From Palaemon carinicauda (taxonomy: Eukaryota > Arthropoda > Malacostraca > Decapoda > Palaemonidae), in contig NC_090761.1 in NCBI RefSeq assembly GCF_036898095.1, positions 43,014,946 to 43,078,945 on the forward strand: DNA of 64,000 bases, read 5' to 3'. The notes below the pieces were generated by a model. The model worked only from the letters and a program-made list of their open reading frames with translations, was not told the DNA's origin and searched no databases. Shown one piece after another: positions 53,311 to 64,000 of this stretch. A program made the translations under genes and the position numbers. Position 1 is the first letter of the stretch; each line of letters opens with the position of its first letter.

Positions 53311-53679
53311 GATTGACACCCTTGGTGGCAGGTCAGAGACAGCAATTTGATTGGAAATTCACTTAATAGTTACACATAACCAATATAAGAGGTTCGTACC
53401 TGATAAGGAAGCAGACTGCAATGGTTCTCTGCCTCATTTTGTCTGCTATCATTAGAAGATCCAGCGGTCCACCCAGGGGGCTGATGATCTCTAGAAGCTG
53501 TCAAACGGTGCCATAACCTATAACATGACAGGACCTCAACTAATACCCTTGTTCCGGGCGCTCTCAAGGAACAACATGACCACCTGACCAAATCAACAGA
53601 TTGCAGAAGACTGTCGACCAATCTCCACATACAACCATAAAACAACAAAGATCCAAGAGAAAGAAAAGGGTACTAGGAA

Positions 53680-54740
53680 TTAGGGGAACATAGTGGTAGA
53701 TCCTTCACCTACTACTGCATTTGCAGCAACAAATGGACCCAAAGTGTAGCAGTCCTCATAAAGAGTCTGAACATGTTTTAAGTAATGGGATGCGAATACA
53801 GACTTACTTCTCCAAAAAGTCGCATCCATTATGCTTTGCAGAGAACGATTTTGTTTAAAAGCTACCAAAGTAGCCACTGCTCTTACTTCGTGTGCCTTCA
53901 CCTTGAGCAGTAAGATCTGCCTCATCACACTCTGAATGAGCTTCTCTAATTAAAAGCCTTATAAAAAAGGATAGAGCATTCTTCGACATAGGCTGCGAGG
54001 GCTTCTTGACTGCACACCAGAGCGCCTCCGAGCTGCCTCTCAAGCTCTTTGTTCTGTCCAAATATACTCTTAAAGCTCTAACCGGACAGAGTACTTTTTC
54101 TATTTCATCGCCCACCATGTCATAGAGATTAGTAATTTCAAAAGACTTGGGCCATGGACAAGAAGGGAGTTCATTCTTGGCCAGAAAACCCTGCTGCAAG
54201 GAACATATCGCTTTCCCGTTTCTGAATCCAATGTTCTTGCTGAAAGCATGGAGCTCACTGACTCTTTTAGCCGTCGCCAAACTCACTAAGAAAAGGGTCT
54301 TCAAAGTCATATCTTTAAAAGTGGCCGAGTGCAGAGGTTCGAACCTGTCACTCATAAGGAATCTAAGTACCACATCCCAATTCCAAGCAGGTGATACCTG
54401 ATGACATATCTTAGATGTTTCAAAAGACCTAAATAAGTCTTGTAAATCTTTATTGTTGGAGATATCCAGATTCCTATGTCTGAAAACAGTTGCCAGCATA
54501 CTTCTGTATTCTTTAATCGTCAAGGCAGAGAAGTTACGCTTATTCCTAAGCTCTAAAAAGAAATCGGCAATCTGTGTTATAGAGGTATTGGACGAAAAAA
54601 CCGAGTTAGCCCTACACCATTCTCTGAATACCTCCAATTTGGACTGATACACCCTGATGGTAGAAGCTCTCCTTGCTCTTGCAATAGCCTTGGCTGCCTC
54701 CTTCGAAAAACCTCTAGATCTTGTGAGTTTTTCGATAGTC
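53680..54740 (-). pseudogene. E5 tyrosine recombinase (frameshifted)
   Basis: N-terminal SAM-like part (QSKLEVFREWCRANSVFSSN, SALTIKEYRSMLATVFRHR) and catalytic part with Arg in ATAKRVSELHAFS, His-x-x-Arg in VKAHEVRAVATLVAF and Tyr in SVFASHYLKHV. A frameshift near 53910-53930, just before the His-x-x-Arg block, and another near 54735, at the junction with the preceding domain, interrupt the polyprotein. All catalytic residues are still encoded. Confidence 0.85.
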
Positions 54741-57065
54741 TAAAGGCAGTCAGACGTAGAGCTCGGAGGTTTTGGTGATTTCTTGCCAAATGGGGCTGTC
54801 TGAGAAGATCTGCTCTTAACGGAAGGCTTCTCGACACGTCCACTATCCACTCCAGTACCTCCGTGAACCAGACCCTTGACGGCCAGAAAGGAGCAATTAG
54901 GGTCATCCTGGTCCCCTTGTGAGATACAAACTTTTGCACCACTTTGTATAGGATCTTGAAGGGTGGAAACGTGTACATATCCATGTGTGTCCAATCTAAC
55001 AGGAACGCGTCTATGTGAGCTGCCTCGGGATCCGAAACTGGAGAGCAATACGTTCCCAGTCTCTTTGTCTTGGAGGTTGCTAACAGATCTATGAGGGGAC
55101 GACCCCATAACCGCCACAGCTTCTTGCAAACGTCCAGATGTAGCGTCCATTCTGTAGACAGAACTTGGTCCCTCCGGCTGAGCCTGTCCGCACTCACATT
55201 CTTGACTCCTTGAATGAACCGTGTCAATAAAAGAATCCTCCTTTCCTTTGCCCAAAGGAGAAGAGATCTCGCTAACTCGTACAGAGACTTCAAGTGGGTC
55301 CCCCCCTGCTTTGCTATATACGCTAGGGCCGTGGTGCTGTCCGCATTGACTTGAACCACCTTGTCTAGGACCAGGTCCTCGAATACTTTGAGGGCTAAGT
55401 GCACCGTTAAGAGCTTCTTCTGATTGATATGAAGAGCCTCCTGTTCCTTTGTCCAATGCCCTGATATCTCTCTTTTTCCCAATGTTGCTCCCCACCCCGA
55501 ATTTGAGGCGTCTGAAAACAACACGAGGTCTGGGTTCCTCTGCTCCAACGAGAGGCCTTCGTTGAGTCTGTGAGCGTTGTTCCACCATCGAAGACGTGCT
55601 CTGATCGTACTCGTAACGGGAATACTCTCCCTGTCAAGACTGTCTCCCCTCTTCCAATGAGCATTGAGGTGAAATTGAAGGGGGCGTAGGTGCAGTCTCC
55701 CCAGAGATACAAACTTCTCTAGAGACAAGAGGGTTCCCAGAAGACTCATCCATTCTCTTACTGAAGTGACTTTCTTCTTCATAAAGGCCTCCAGCCTTAG
55801 AAGTGCTAACTGAACTCTTGCAGGCGACGGAAAAGCCTGAAAATCCTGACTCCGAATCTCCATCCCCAAATAAAGGATCTTCTGGGATGGAGTCAGCTGT
55901 GACTTCTTTGGGCTCACTAGGAGTCCCAATTCTTTTATCAAATCTAGAGTCAACTGAAGGTCCTTCAAACAGCGATCGAGCGAGGGAGCTCTTATCAGCC
56001 AATCGTCCAAGTAAAAGGAGGCTCTGATGCCTCTCGAGTGCAGCATGCTCGCCACATTCATCATTAGTTTCGTGAAAATCAGAGGAGCTGTGCAGAGGCC
56101 GAAACATAGGGCTCGGAACTGGAAGACGTCCTTCCCGTATACGTATCTCAGGTAACGTCTGCAGCTTGGATGTATCGGAACATGGAAATAAGCGTCCTGG
56201 AGGTCCAATGATACCATCCAGTCGCCTTTCCTCACTGCTGCCAGCACAGTCTTCTGAGTCTCCATGGTGAATTTTGAGTTCTGGATGTAGCAGTTGAGGG
56301 CGCTTACAACCAGAACCGGTCTCCATTCCCCTGAACTCTTGGGAACTAGGAACAAGCGGTTGTAAAACCCTGGAGAGCAATACGTTCCCAGTCTCTTTGT
56401 CTTGGAGGTTGCTAACAGATCTATGAGGGGACGACCCCATAACCGCCACAGCTTCTTGCAAACGTCCAGATGTAGCGTCCATTCTGTAGACAGAACTTGG
56501 TCCCTCCGGCTGAGCCTGTCCGCACTCACATTCTTGACTCCTTGAATGAACCGGTCTCCATTCCCCTGAACTCTTGGGAACTAGGAACAAGCGGTTGTAA
56601 AACCCTGGAGACTCCAAGTCCCGCACCCTCTCTATCGCTCTCTTTTCCAGCAGAAGCGACACCTGAAGCTGCATGGCTTGCCTCTTCGGTTCTCTCTTGT
56701 ACTTGTTTGGGCGAAAGATCCACAGGATCTGCGGCTAAAGGAGGTTTTAATAAGAACGGAATCTTGTATCCTTCCTTTAGAAGACATACAGACCAAGGGT
56801 CCGCTCCCTTCTTCTCCCAGGCCTGCCAGAAGTAATTTAGCCTGGCTCCCACTGCTGCTTGAAGAGGAGAGCAGTCAGACCCTGCCTCGACTGGGCTTGG
56901 CTCCTCTTTTCTTTGACTTCCTTGCCTCCGATTTGAAATTACTTCTCCCTGCAGGTTTGCCTCAAAAGGGCTGAGCAGAATGAGAATATGATGTCCCCTC
57001 CTTAGTTCTACGAGAAGAGAAGGACGTAGGCAAAACCTTACTGGCTGTTTTAGTAACCAAATCAT
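54736..57065 (-). pseudogene. E5 ORF2, RT-RNase H-methyltransferase-like (rearranged)
   Basis: It begins in the +1 frame relative to ORF1 with an overlap of about 100 bases (ATG at 57065). The start region has LNYFWQAWEKKGADPWSVCL, then GFYNRLFLVPKSSGEWRPV. RT motifs are VSLDLQDAYFHVPI, QFRALCFGLCTAPLIFTKL and FYLDDWLI. RNase H motifs are LVLFSDASNSGWGATLG, INQKKLLTVHLAL, VNADSTTALAYI and NVSADRLSRRD. The methyltransferase-like region has IDLLATSKTKRLGTYCSP and FPP. A frameshift lies near 56670 and a 235-bp internal rearrangement at 56377-56611 copies part of the RNase H/methyltransferase-like region into the RT start. Confidence 0.88.
56313..56611 (-). repeat. Template-switch-like internal rearrangement in E5
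   Basis: Bases 56370-56553 (184 bp) look identical to 55038-55221, and 56313-56376 are repeated at 56548-56611. The junctions fall in short identities: CTGGAGA (56370-56376) and GAACCG (56548-56553). Confidence 0.9.
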
Positions 57066-59565
57066 GAGTAGCTTTCTGAGTCAAATTTGCAGCCACTTCC
57101 TTCACTAAGTCCTGCGGAAAAAGAGCCGAAGACATGAGCGCAAAAAGCAACTCCGATCTCTGACATGGAGTGACCCCCGCAGAGAGGAAGGAACACAAAG
57201 CTGCTCTCTTCTTTATAACTCCTGCAGTAAACAGAGCAGCCAGCTCGTTAGAACCATCCCTAACTGCCTTGTCCATACAAGACATAAGCTGGATAAGATT
57301 ACTCGTGTCCGTGTCCTTCATTTCGGTTACTTTTCTGCTTAAGGCTCCCAGTGACCAGCCAAGAAAATTAAATACCTCAAAAGCCCTGAACAATCCTTTC
57401 AAGAGATGGTCAAACTCCGACACTGACCACCACACTTTAGTCTTCCTTATGGCCAGGCGACGGGAAGAGTCCACCAGGTTTGAGAAGTCTCCCTGCGCAA
57501 ACGCCGGAACTCCCAAACCCAAGACCTCCCCCGTCTCATACCAAACGTTCGACTTAGAAGCTAACTTGGCTGGTGGAAAAGCGAAGCCTGTCTTGCTCAG
57601 AGCTTTCTTTGAATCCATCCATGCTCCCATTAATTTCAATGCTCTCTTAGAAGAGCAGGAAAGCACCATTTTTGTATAAAAGGATGTCTTTGCTGCTTTA
57701 CCTAAGGTAAATTCAGAAGGGGGAGATCGCGGAGCAACTGGTGTAAAATTGTCTGGAAGTAATTCCGTGAAGACTGGCATTAGCTTTTTGAAGTCCACAG
57801 AATGTTGAGGTGGTGTCTCCTCTTCTCCCTCCGAGATATCATCCAATTGTTCCTCCTGAGAGAAAACCTCATCCGGATCTTCCTCCAACAAATCAGTGAT
57901 TGGAGCTGTGCTTTGATCAAAACGTTGACCTTCCTGTGCAAGCGCATCAGTGGCGACATGGGCGCGCTTGCGTTGTTCCATATCCACATCCAACTGGCAG
58001 TCACTCACCTTGCGTTTGCTGTCACGATTGGTTTTACTATGGGAAGAATGTAGCTGGCGCTGACGTTCCGCCCATTCATGACTAGACTGGCTTGGGTCGT
58101 CACGCTGACGCTTGGCGCCTGCCTGGCGCTGCCGCTGACGCTCCGCGGCTTCATCAATTAACTCCTGAGCTTCGTCACGCTGCCGCTGACGCTCCGCATT
58201 GCACCTGCTCCCATCCTGCCGCTTAGCGGTTCGCTCCGCTATTTGGCGAGCGTCATCACGCTTGGACTGACGATCGGCTGTATGAGCTTTTAATAGATGT
58301 TGTGAAACAGGGCTCTGCCGAGACAAATCTACTTCAACCTGCCGCTGAGCAGTGAAACTGGGAGACCGCCTGTGCGATATTACGTCAGCCCCAGAGACAA
58401 CAGGCCGCCTGTGCGACAACGAGTCTACCATGGAAGACTGACGCCCAGGCGCACTGCCAACAGCCGGTAGATAAGACTGCATCATCGACGAGAGCTGCTG
58501 TTTCATGACCAACAACATAGACCACTTTGGATCACCTTGAGGCGATAATCGCGCTGCCTTTTCTACAGCGAATTCGCCTTCTTCATCGCTCTTCAACCGT
58601 TCACCCCTTTCAGGAGAAGAGTACCAGTCCGAAGGGAGAGGCGGAGCATAAACCGTCACACCCGAACCAGATATTAACTCCGCATTCGAATCAACTACTT
58701 TATCTCCATCGGAACCCACATTCGAGCGCTTCGCAGGCGAACACTCGTCAAGGGACCGAAAACGTTCAGGTGTCTCCCAATGACTACAGCCTGGCTGTTG
58801 CGGAGAGGAAACGTACCACTGTTCCACTGACTGAACTTTCCTCTTAATCGGTCTAGAGGCTTTACGCCACATATCGTCACGTGACCCTTCATCTGAAGAA
58901 GGGGACAAAGCACTAACCTCACTTTTTCTATGGTGAGGGTGAGCGACCTGAGCTACGGCAGCAGGATCACTCGAGGGAACGTCTACGCGATTGGTGAAGC
59001 CTCTCGTTCCCTTTCGCCGTTCGACATAACTTCACCCCTTCCAGGAGCTTGACAGAGGTCTTAGGCTAGGCGAACGACAGGATCGCCCAGGCACGCCCTC
59101 CACAACACCTAATATATTTGTCGAACTTTTAACACTTGATTGATCACTAGTACGACCACCTTTAAGTAAATTAATTTCTGTCATAATTTGTTTTTTGTCC
59201 GCCACTAAAGATTCAACTCTCACACCAAGAGCTTGAATTGAGGACATCTCCCTCATCGTAGGTTCATTAGGCTCTTGATCTACCACTACAGGGGAAGGAA
59301 TAGGATTAATGACATCAGACACAGATAAATCCACAGAACGGGAAGAACTACATCTAATCCTATATCTCTCTAATTTCTGAGTATAACGCTCATAAGCTAC
59401 CCACTGACTTTCAGTTAACGAAGAACATTCTTCACACCGATCCCGAAAAGCACACTATTTTCCCCTACATTTAAAATAAATTGTGTGCGGATCAACAGAA
59501 CCTTTAGGAAGGCGAGTCTGACAACCCTTACTACACTTCCTATATACAGGGGAGGGGTCGACCAT
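56962..59565 (-). pseudogene. E5 ORF1, gag-like protein (two nonsense codons)
   Basis: Starts ATG at 59565 (MVDPSP) and runs in one frame to 56962, about 867 codons, with stops at about 59454 (TAG) and 59032-59034 (TGA). The N-terminus has a cysteine motif (RKCSKGCQTRL, then CRGK.CAFRDRCEEC), comparable in position with the zinc motif of the E1-E4 family. The middle is Arg/Gln-rich, with repeats of AERQRQRD type. The C-terminal part (FTLGKAAKTSFYTKM, FNFLGWSLGALSRKV, SALFPQDLVKEVAANLTQKA) resembles DIRS gag-like proteins. The role is inferred from position. Confidence 0.8.
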
Positions 59566-59784
59566 ATTGAAAAGTGACGAAAGAAAATTAAACAATAACA
59601 AAGGTCAAAATAACCAAATAACCCCAAAATAATAAAGATTTCAAGAAAAATTGAAAAGGAAAGCACCAAAGTGAAAGCCAAAAACAAAAAGACAGAGTAC
59701 ATCACCAAATAAACTGTCCAATTGAATGTAAATAGCGAGTGAATTTTCAACGTTCTGGCCAGTATGGCCGGCAGAGAAAATCTA

Positions 59785-59936
59785 AATAGGTTGGATTACT
59801 TCTACCTGTAGTCCACCAGGCCGCTAGTGTACACCTGGTATATCTACAATAGCCGCGAGTTTTGAATAGTTCTGCCGGAGCGTCAGGGACTTTAGCCATT
59901 CTTATATAGCCAGCGGGTAAGTTTTATGTTTAAAAA
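59785..59936 (-). repeat. Left inverted terminal repeat of E5
   Basis: Inverted partner of 53020-53170, ending at the junction with the LINE near 59936. Confidence 0.88.
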
Positions 59937-60735
59937 ACAAGCTTGTTGCATATGCAGATGATGCTACTCTCTTTGCATCAATTCCATCTCCTGAATATAG
60001 ATCTGGGGTTGCTGAATCCCTTAATAGAGATTTAGCTAAAATTAGTGCATGGTGCAAATTATGGGATATGAAGTTGAATCCTAACAAAACTCAAAGTATG
60101 ATTGTAAGTAGGTCAAGGACGGTGGCTCCTCAACATCTGGATCTCAGTATTGATAATGTTTCTTTAAATTTGCATGGTTCTTTTAAAATTCTAGGTGTGA
60201 TTCTCAACAACAAATTTACTTTTGAGAAACACATTAGGTCTGTGTCTTCTTCAATTGCACAAAAAATTGGCTTATTGAGAAAGTCTTTTAAAATTTTCGG
60301 TGATCAATCTATTCTGAAGAAGTGTTTTAATTCTTTCATTCTACCTTGTTTTGAGTATTGTTCTGCTGTCTGGTGTTTAGCTGCTGATTCTCATCTTAAT
60401 TTGTTGGACAGAAACTTTCGGTCTATTAAATTTCTTATTCCTGATCGTTCAATTAGTTCATTATGCAGGTTGCATAAAATTTTTCATAACTCTGATCATC
60501 CTTTACATTCAGATCCCCTGGACAATTTTATCCTGTTCGTAATACTAGGCAGGCAGTTAATTCTAATAGCCAAGCATTCTCCATCATGAGGCTCAATACT
60601 ACACAGTATTCTATAAGTTTTATTCCACCTGTTACTAAGTTGTGGAATGATCTTCCTAATCGGGTAGTTGAATCAGTAGAACTTCAAAAGTTCAAAGTTG
60701 GAGCAAATGTATTTATGTTGACCAGGCTGACATGA
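59937..60735 (+). pseudogene. 2A-LINE protein, second part: RT catalytic box to C-terminus
   Basis: Resumes with KLVAYADDATLFAS, followed by the RT C-terminal region (WCKLWDMKLNPNKTQSMIVS, SFKILGVILNNKFTFEKHI) and NSFILPCFEYCSAVW. The frame is broken at about 60460-60590; the terminal LWNDLPNRVVESVE is in another frame. Joined to 52987 it completes the reverse transcriptase. Confidence 0.85.
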
Positions 60736-60869
60736 GTCTTTTTATAGTTTATATATGACATATCTGTTTTTGACGTTGTTAATAGTTTATATAGGACATA
60801 TCTGTTTTGACGCTGTTACTGTTTTTAGAATGATATACAGTATTGTTAATTTATTCTCATCATTTATTC

Positions 60870-60968
60870 ATTTCCTTACTTCCTTTCCTCACTGGGCTAT
60901 TTTTCCCTGTTGGAGCCCTTAGGCTTATAGCATCTTGCTTTTCCAACTAGGGTTGTAGCTTGGCTAGC

Positions 60969-61024
<56 letters not shown>
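60870..61024 (+). repeat. 3' tail of the 2A-LINE with (TAA)n
   Basis: TTTCCTTACTTCCTTTCCTC, ACTGGGCTATTTTTCCCTGT and TTCCAACTAGGGTTGTAGCT followed by a TAA/ATA trinucleotide run at 60968-61024. Same tail as the fragments at 7927, 30138 and 62193. Confidence 0.85.
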
Positions 61025-61025
<1 letters not shown>

Positions 61026-62192
61026 TCTTTTGGGTAATTATTCTAGCCAAATTTGACTTACCACTTTCGGTCAACGTCTTGAACGAAATATCAATGGTGA
61101 AAGAATTGTTTACCAAGGTCGTATTATGGTGTATCACCATTCGGGATGAATTTTCAAGGAATCTGTTGGAGAGTTAAAAGTAATCCTATTTAATGTGTAT
61201 AAGAAAAGGGGAAAAAATTCTATGTCTCAAATTGTTTTTTTACTGATGGAACTATCCCCTACGAGATAAAAAAAAAAAAATGTTGATATTACAGTAGTTA
61301 TGATTTTTCATATAAAGATTGAGTCACTGAAATAGTTGTGGTTCAGATAAATATTCTTATTAAAATGTAATGAAACATCACTTACTAATTTACCTTGGTA
61401 TAATTCCTTTTACATTTAGAAATGTCAATTGTTCTCTTTCCTCTTCGTTGTCAATATTTCTACAGGTATAAATACCGGCATGGTGTGGACCCACATTTTG
61501 GAACAACAGTGACCCCTTGTGTAAAAGCAAGGAAAAACGATAATTAGCCTTCAAGGAGTAGAGCATTTAACTAAGTATTCACCTTATGTCCTTTGTTAAA
61601 CAATGAAACATAATCTACTGGGTAACTCATACATATCATGACTAGATTGGATAGATGTTGAGAAATTTGTGTTTGCTAAAGAAGTTTATAGAGTAAATAT
61701 ACATAGCACAAATATGTCCTTTTCAATTCATGATGTTATTATTTCACAAAAGAAATGATTACACACAATCCAATTCTTGTGGGTCAAATTGTATAAACTA
61801 TATAATACGATTTTACCTGATCATCTAAAAGAAGAAACAAGATATAATAAAATAAAACTAATTCCAAATTGCCGCAGATCGACCAATAGCTTACTTTTTC
61901 TCAAGGAATTGGCAGACTATAACAGGGAATACTTACATTTTCAATTTTCACTCCACGTAAGCTTTTCTTCCCTCCCACTCTGCACCACTCAACCTGAGGC
62001 TCAGGGAGGAAACATGTCATCATCACATTGCTGGCTTTGCTGACAGGCCAAAGTTTCACTATATGACCATTTCTACTTGTAATTTTTGTGTTGTCTGGCA
62101 GCCTGGCACCTTCAGAAAGAAGTACATGAAAATTGAAAATATGAAGCAGTGCAGATATTTAAAGAGACATATTTCAGGTAATATATACATAT
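61025..62192. other. Unannotated AT-rich sequence
   Basis: No gene recognised. The plus-strand frame at 61777-62043 has no recognisable similarity; GTAATATATACATATATG precedes the next repeat. Confidence 0.4.
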
Positions 62193-62470
62193 ATGTATTA
62201 TTATTATTATCATTACTTGCTAAGATGTAACCCTAGTTGGAAAAGCAGGATGCTACAAGCCCAGGGGCTCCAACAGGGAAAATAGCCCATTGAGGAAAGG
62301 AAACAAGGAAAAATAGAAAAAATTATGAACAGTAACAATATTAAAATAAATATCTCCTATATAAACTCTAGACTTTAACAAAACAAGAGGAAGAGAAATT
62401 AGATAGAATAGTATGCCTCAAGCAAGAGAACTCTAACCCAAGACAGTGGAGGACCATGGTACAGAGCTAT
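62193..62470 (-). repeat. LINE 3'-tail fragment with (ATT)n end
   Basis: Same family and orientation as 7927-8545: (ATT)n at about 62197-62210, then ACTTGCTAAGATGTAACCCT and GGAAAAGCAGGATGCTACAA. Truncated near 62470. Confidence 0.75.
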
Positions 62471-62558
62471 GGCACTACCAAAGACTGGAGAACAATGGTT
62501 TGAATTTTTTATGTGTGTATACATATATATCTATACAGTCAGATATATACATACATAC

Positions 62559-62560
62559 AT

Positions 62561-62626
<66 letters not shown>
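62559..62626. repeat. (TA)n microsatellite upstream of RTE-like LINE
   Basis: About 68 bp of TA repeat that passes directly into the truncated LINE. Confidence 0.96.
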
Positions 62627-62628
<2 letters not shown>

Positions 62629-64000
62629 ATGGTGTGAGAGCTGAGATGTTGAAGGAAGGGGGTGTGACTGTATTTGAATGGTTGGTGAGATTGTTTAATA
62701 CGTGTTTTGTGTTGTCAATGGTACCAGTAGATTGGGTTTGTGCATGTATTTTACCACTATATAAGGGTAAGGGAGATGTGCACGAGTGTTGTAATTCAAG
62801 AGGTATTAGTTTGTTGAGTGTAGTTGGAAAAGTGTATGGTAGAGTAATGATTAATAGGATTAAGGATAAAACAGAGAATGCAATCTTAGAAGTACAGGGT
62901 GGTTTTAGAAGAGGTAGGGTTGTATGAATCAGATTTTTACAGTTAGGCAGATATGCGAGAAATATTTAGCAAAAGGTAAGGAGGTGTATGTTGCGTTTAT
63001 GGATCTGGAGAGAGCGTATGATAGAGTTGATAGGGAAGCAATGTGGAATGTGATGAGGTTATATGGAGTTGGTGGAAGGTTGTTGCAAGCAGTGAAAAGT
63101 TTCTACAAAGGTAGTAAAGTATGTGTTAGAATAGGAAATGAAGTGAGTGATTGGTTTCCGGTGAGAGTGGGGCTGAGACAGGGATGTGTGATGTCACCAT
63201 GGTTGTTTAACTTGTATGTTGATGGAGTGGTGAGAGAGGTGAATGCTCGAGTGCTTGGACGAGGATTAAAACTGGTAGACGAGAATGACCATGAATGGGA
63301 GGTAAATCAGTTGTTGTTTGCGGATGATACTGTACAGGTTGCAGACACAGAAAAGAAGCTTGACCGACTAGTGACAGAATTTGGAAGGGTGTGTGAGAGA
63401 AGGAAGTTGAGAGTTAATGTGGGTAAGAGGAAGGTTATGAGATGTATGAGAAGGGAAGGTGGTGCAAGGTTGAATGTCATGTTGAATGGAGAGTTACGTG
63501 AGGAGGTGGATCCGTTTAAGTACTTGAAGTCTGTTGTTGCAGCAAATGGTGGAGTGGAAGCAGATGCACGTCAGAGAGTGAATGAAGGTTGCAAAGTGTT
63601 GGGGGCAGTTAAGGGAGTAGTAAAAATAAAGGGTTGGGCATGAATGTAAAGAGAGTTCTATATGAGACAGTTATTGTACCAACTGTGATGTATGGATCGG
63701 AGTTGTGGGGAATGAAAGTGACGGAGAGACAGAAATTGAATGTGTTTGAGATGAAGTGTCTAAGGAGTATGGCTGGTGTATCTCGAGTAGATAGGGTTAG
63801 GAACGAAGTGGTGAGGGTAAGAACGGGTGTAAGAAATGAGTTAGCAGCTAGAGTGGATATAAATGTGTTGAGGTGGTTTGGCCATGTTGAGAGAATGGAA
63901 AATGGCTGTCTGCTAAAGAAGGTGATGAATACAAGAGTTGATGGGAGAAGTACAAGAGGAAGGCCAAGATTTGGGTGGATGGATGGAGTGAAGAAAGCTC
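62627..64000 (+). mobile_element. RTE-like LINE, 5'-truncated copy running off the window
   Basis: Starts within the RT domain (MDGVRAEMLKEGG) immediately after (TA)n and is very similar to 43581-44960 of the copy at 42345. RT motifs SRGISLLSVVGKVY, AFMDLERAYDRVDRE, GLRQGCVMSPWLFNLY and LLFADDTVQVA are present. Frameshifts occur at about 62920 (one or two bases lost in GGTAGGGTTGT) and 63630. At the site where the 42345 copy has a premature TAG, this copy has TGG (about 63707). The element continues beyond base 64000. Confidence 0.9.

Larger units (their letters stand above)
52988..59936 (-). mobile_element. DIRS-like retrotransposon copy E5 (different family)
   Basis: A 6.9 kb tyrosine-recombinase retrotransposon in minus orientation, inserted in the 2A-LINE. 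Terminal repeats carry TTACCCGCTGG(T/C)TATATAAG and GTCCCTGACGCTCCGGCAGA (53025-53170, and inverted at 59785-59925). The internal complementary region (53211-53310) reproduces both ends joined. ORF1, ORF2 and recombinase frames are recognisable but carry stops and frameshifts. No target-site duplication. Proteins and ends differ clearly from E1 to E4. Confidence 0.93.
50959..61024 (+). mobile_element. CR1/L2-like LINE with N-terminal 2A-like motif, split by DIRS E5
   Basis: A non-LTR retrotransposon with AP endonuclease and reverse transcriptase, interrupted at 52988-59936 by E5. The 5' half ends in the RT at FILYTHDI and the second half resumes at KLVAYADDATLFAS, the catalytic ADD box, so the two halves join naturally. 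The 3' end is a tail with AACTAGGGTTGTAGCTTGGC and (TAA)n (60968-61024). Several stops and frameshifts are present in both halves. The 3' tail is the likely source of the fragments at 7927-8545, 30138-30265 and 62193-62470. Confidence 0.88.

Noticed and set aside
61777..62043. Plus-strand ORF of 88 codons
   Set aside because: No recognised motif, no good splice context, and the composition is ordinary for AT-rich non-coding sequence.

Overview
This is a 64 kb window of an AT-rich animal nuclear genome. Several things point to a decapod crustacean, most likely a caridean shrimp: the very long (TA)n, (CT)n and (ATT)n microsatellites, the abundance of DIRS-like tyrosine-recombinase retrotransposons, the RTE-like and CR1/L2-like LINEs, the Tigger/pogo DNA transposons, and a dispersed 3'-tail repeat ending in (TAA)n. 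The species is inferred from general familiarity; no database search was possible. Nothing prokaryotic is present.

Host content is sparse. I see one host gene on the minus strand, defined by three splice-bounded exons whose phases agree: 41347-41075 (first half of a laminin G domain), 13402-13209 (second half of the same domain) and 6699-6546 (a short EGF-like cysteine module). Its introns of about 27.7 and 6.5 kb hold most of the window. Inside the large intron, on the plus strand, a heat-shock-element array plus TATA box (16156-16200) is followed by leader-like DNA that a DIRS element has split.

Mobile elements, left to right. DIRS copy E1 (1-6355, +, 5' end outside the window). A LINE 3'-tail fragment (7927-8545, -). 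A decayed RTE-like LINE (10293-12045, +) that carries a nested 105-bp insertion with a 17-bp target-site duplication. DIRS copy E2 (16331-25117, +, nearly intact, with inverted terminal repeats and an internal complementary region). A 5'-truncated DIRS copy E3 (25735-28778, +). A Tigger-like transposon (29426-40747, +) interrupted by a LINE tail and by DIRS copy E4 (31720-40217, -). An RTE-like LINE (42345-45300, +) embedded in (TA)n. A second Tigger-like transposon (47324-50129, -), one frameshift from an intact transposase. A CR1/L2-like LINE whose protein begins with a 2A-like motif (50959-61024, +), interrupted by DIRS copy E5 of a different family (52988-59936, -). A further RTE-like LINE copy runs off the right edge (62627-64000, +).

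E1 to E4 share one architecture: inverted terminal repeat, a leader of about 2.2 kb with a GC-rich CCGGC-repeat core, a conserved pyrimidine-AG splice-acceptor-like site, ORF1 (N-terminal zinc-binding motif, C-terminal RG-rich tail), ORF2 in the +1 frame (reverse transcriptase, RNase H, methyltransferase-like region, tyrosine recombinase), a polyadenylation signal, an internal complementary region (lost in E1) and the right terminal repeat. E5 has the same general plan with diverged proteins and different termini.
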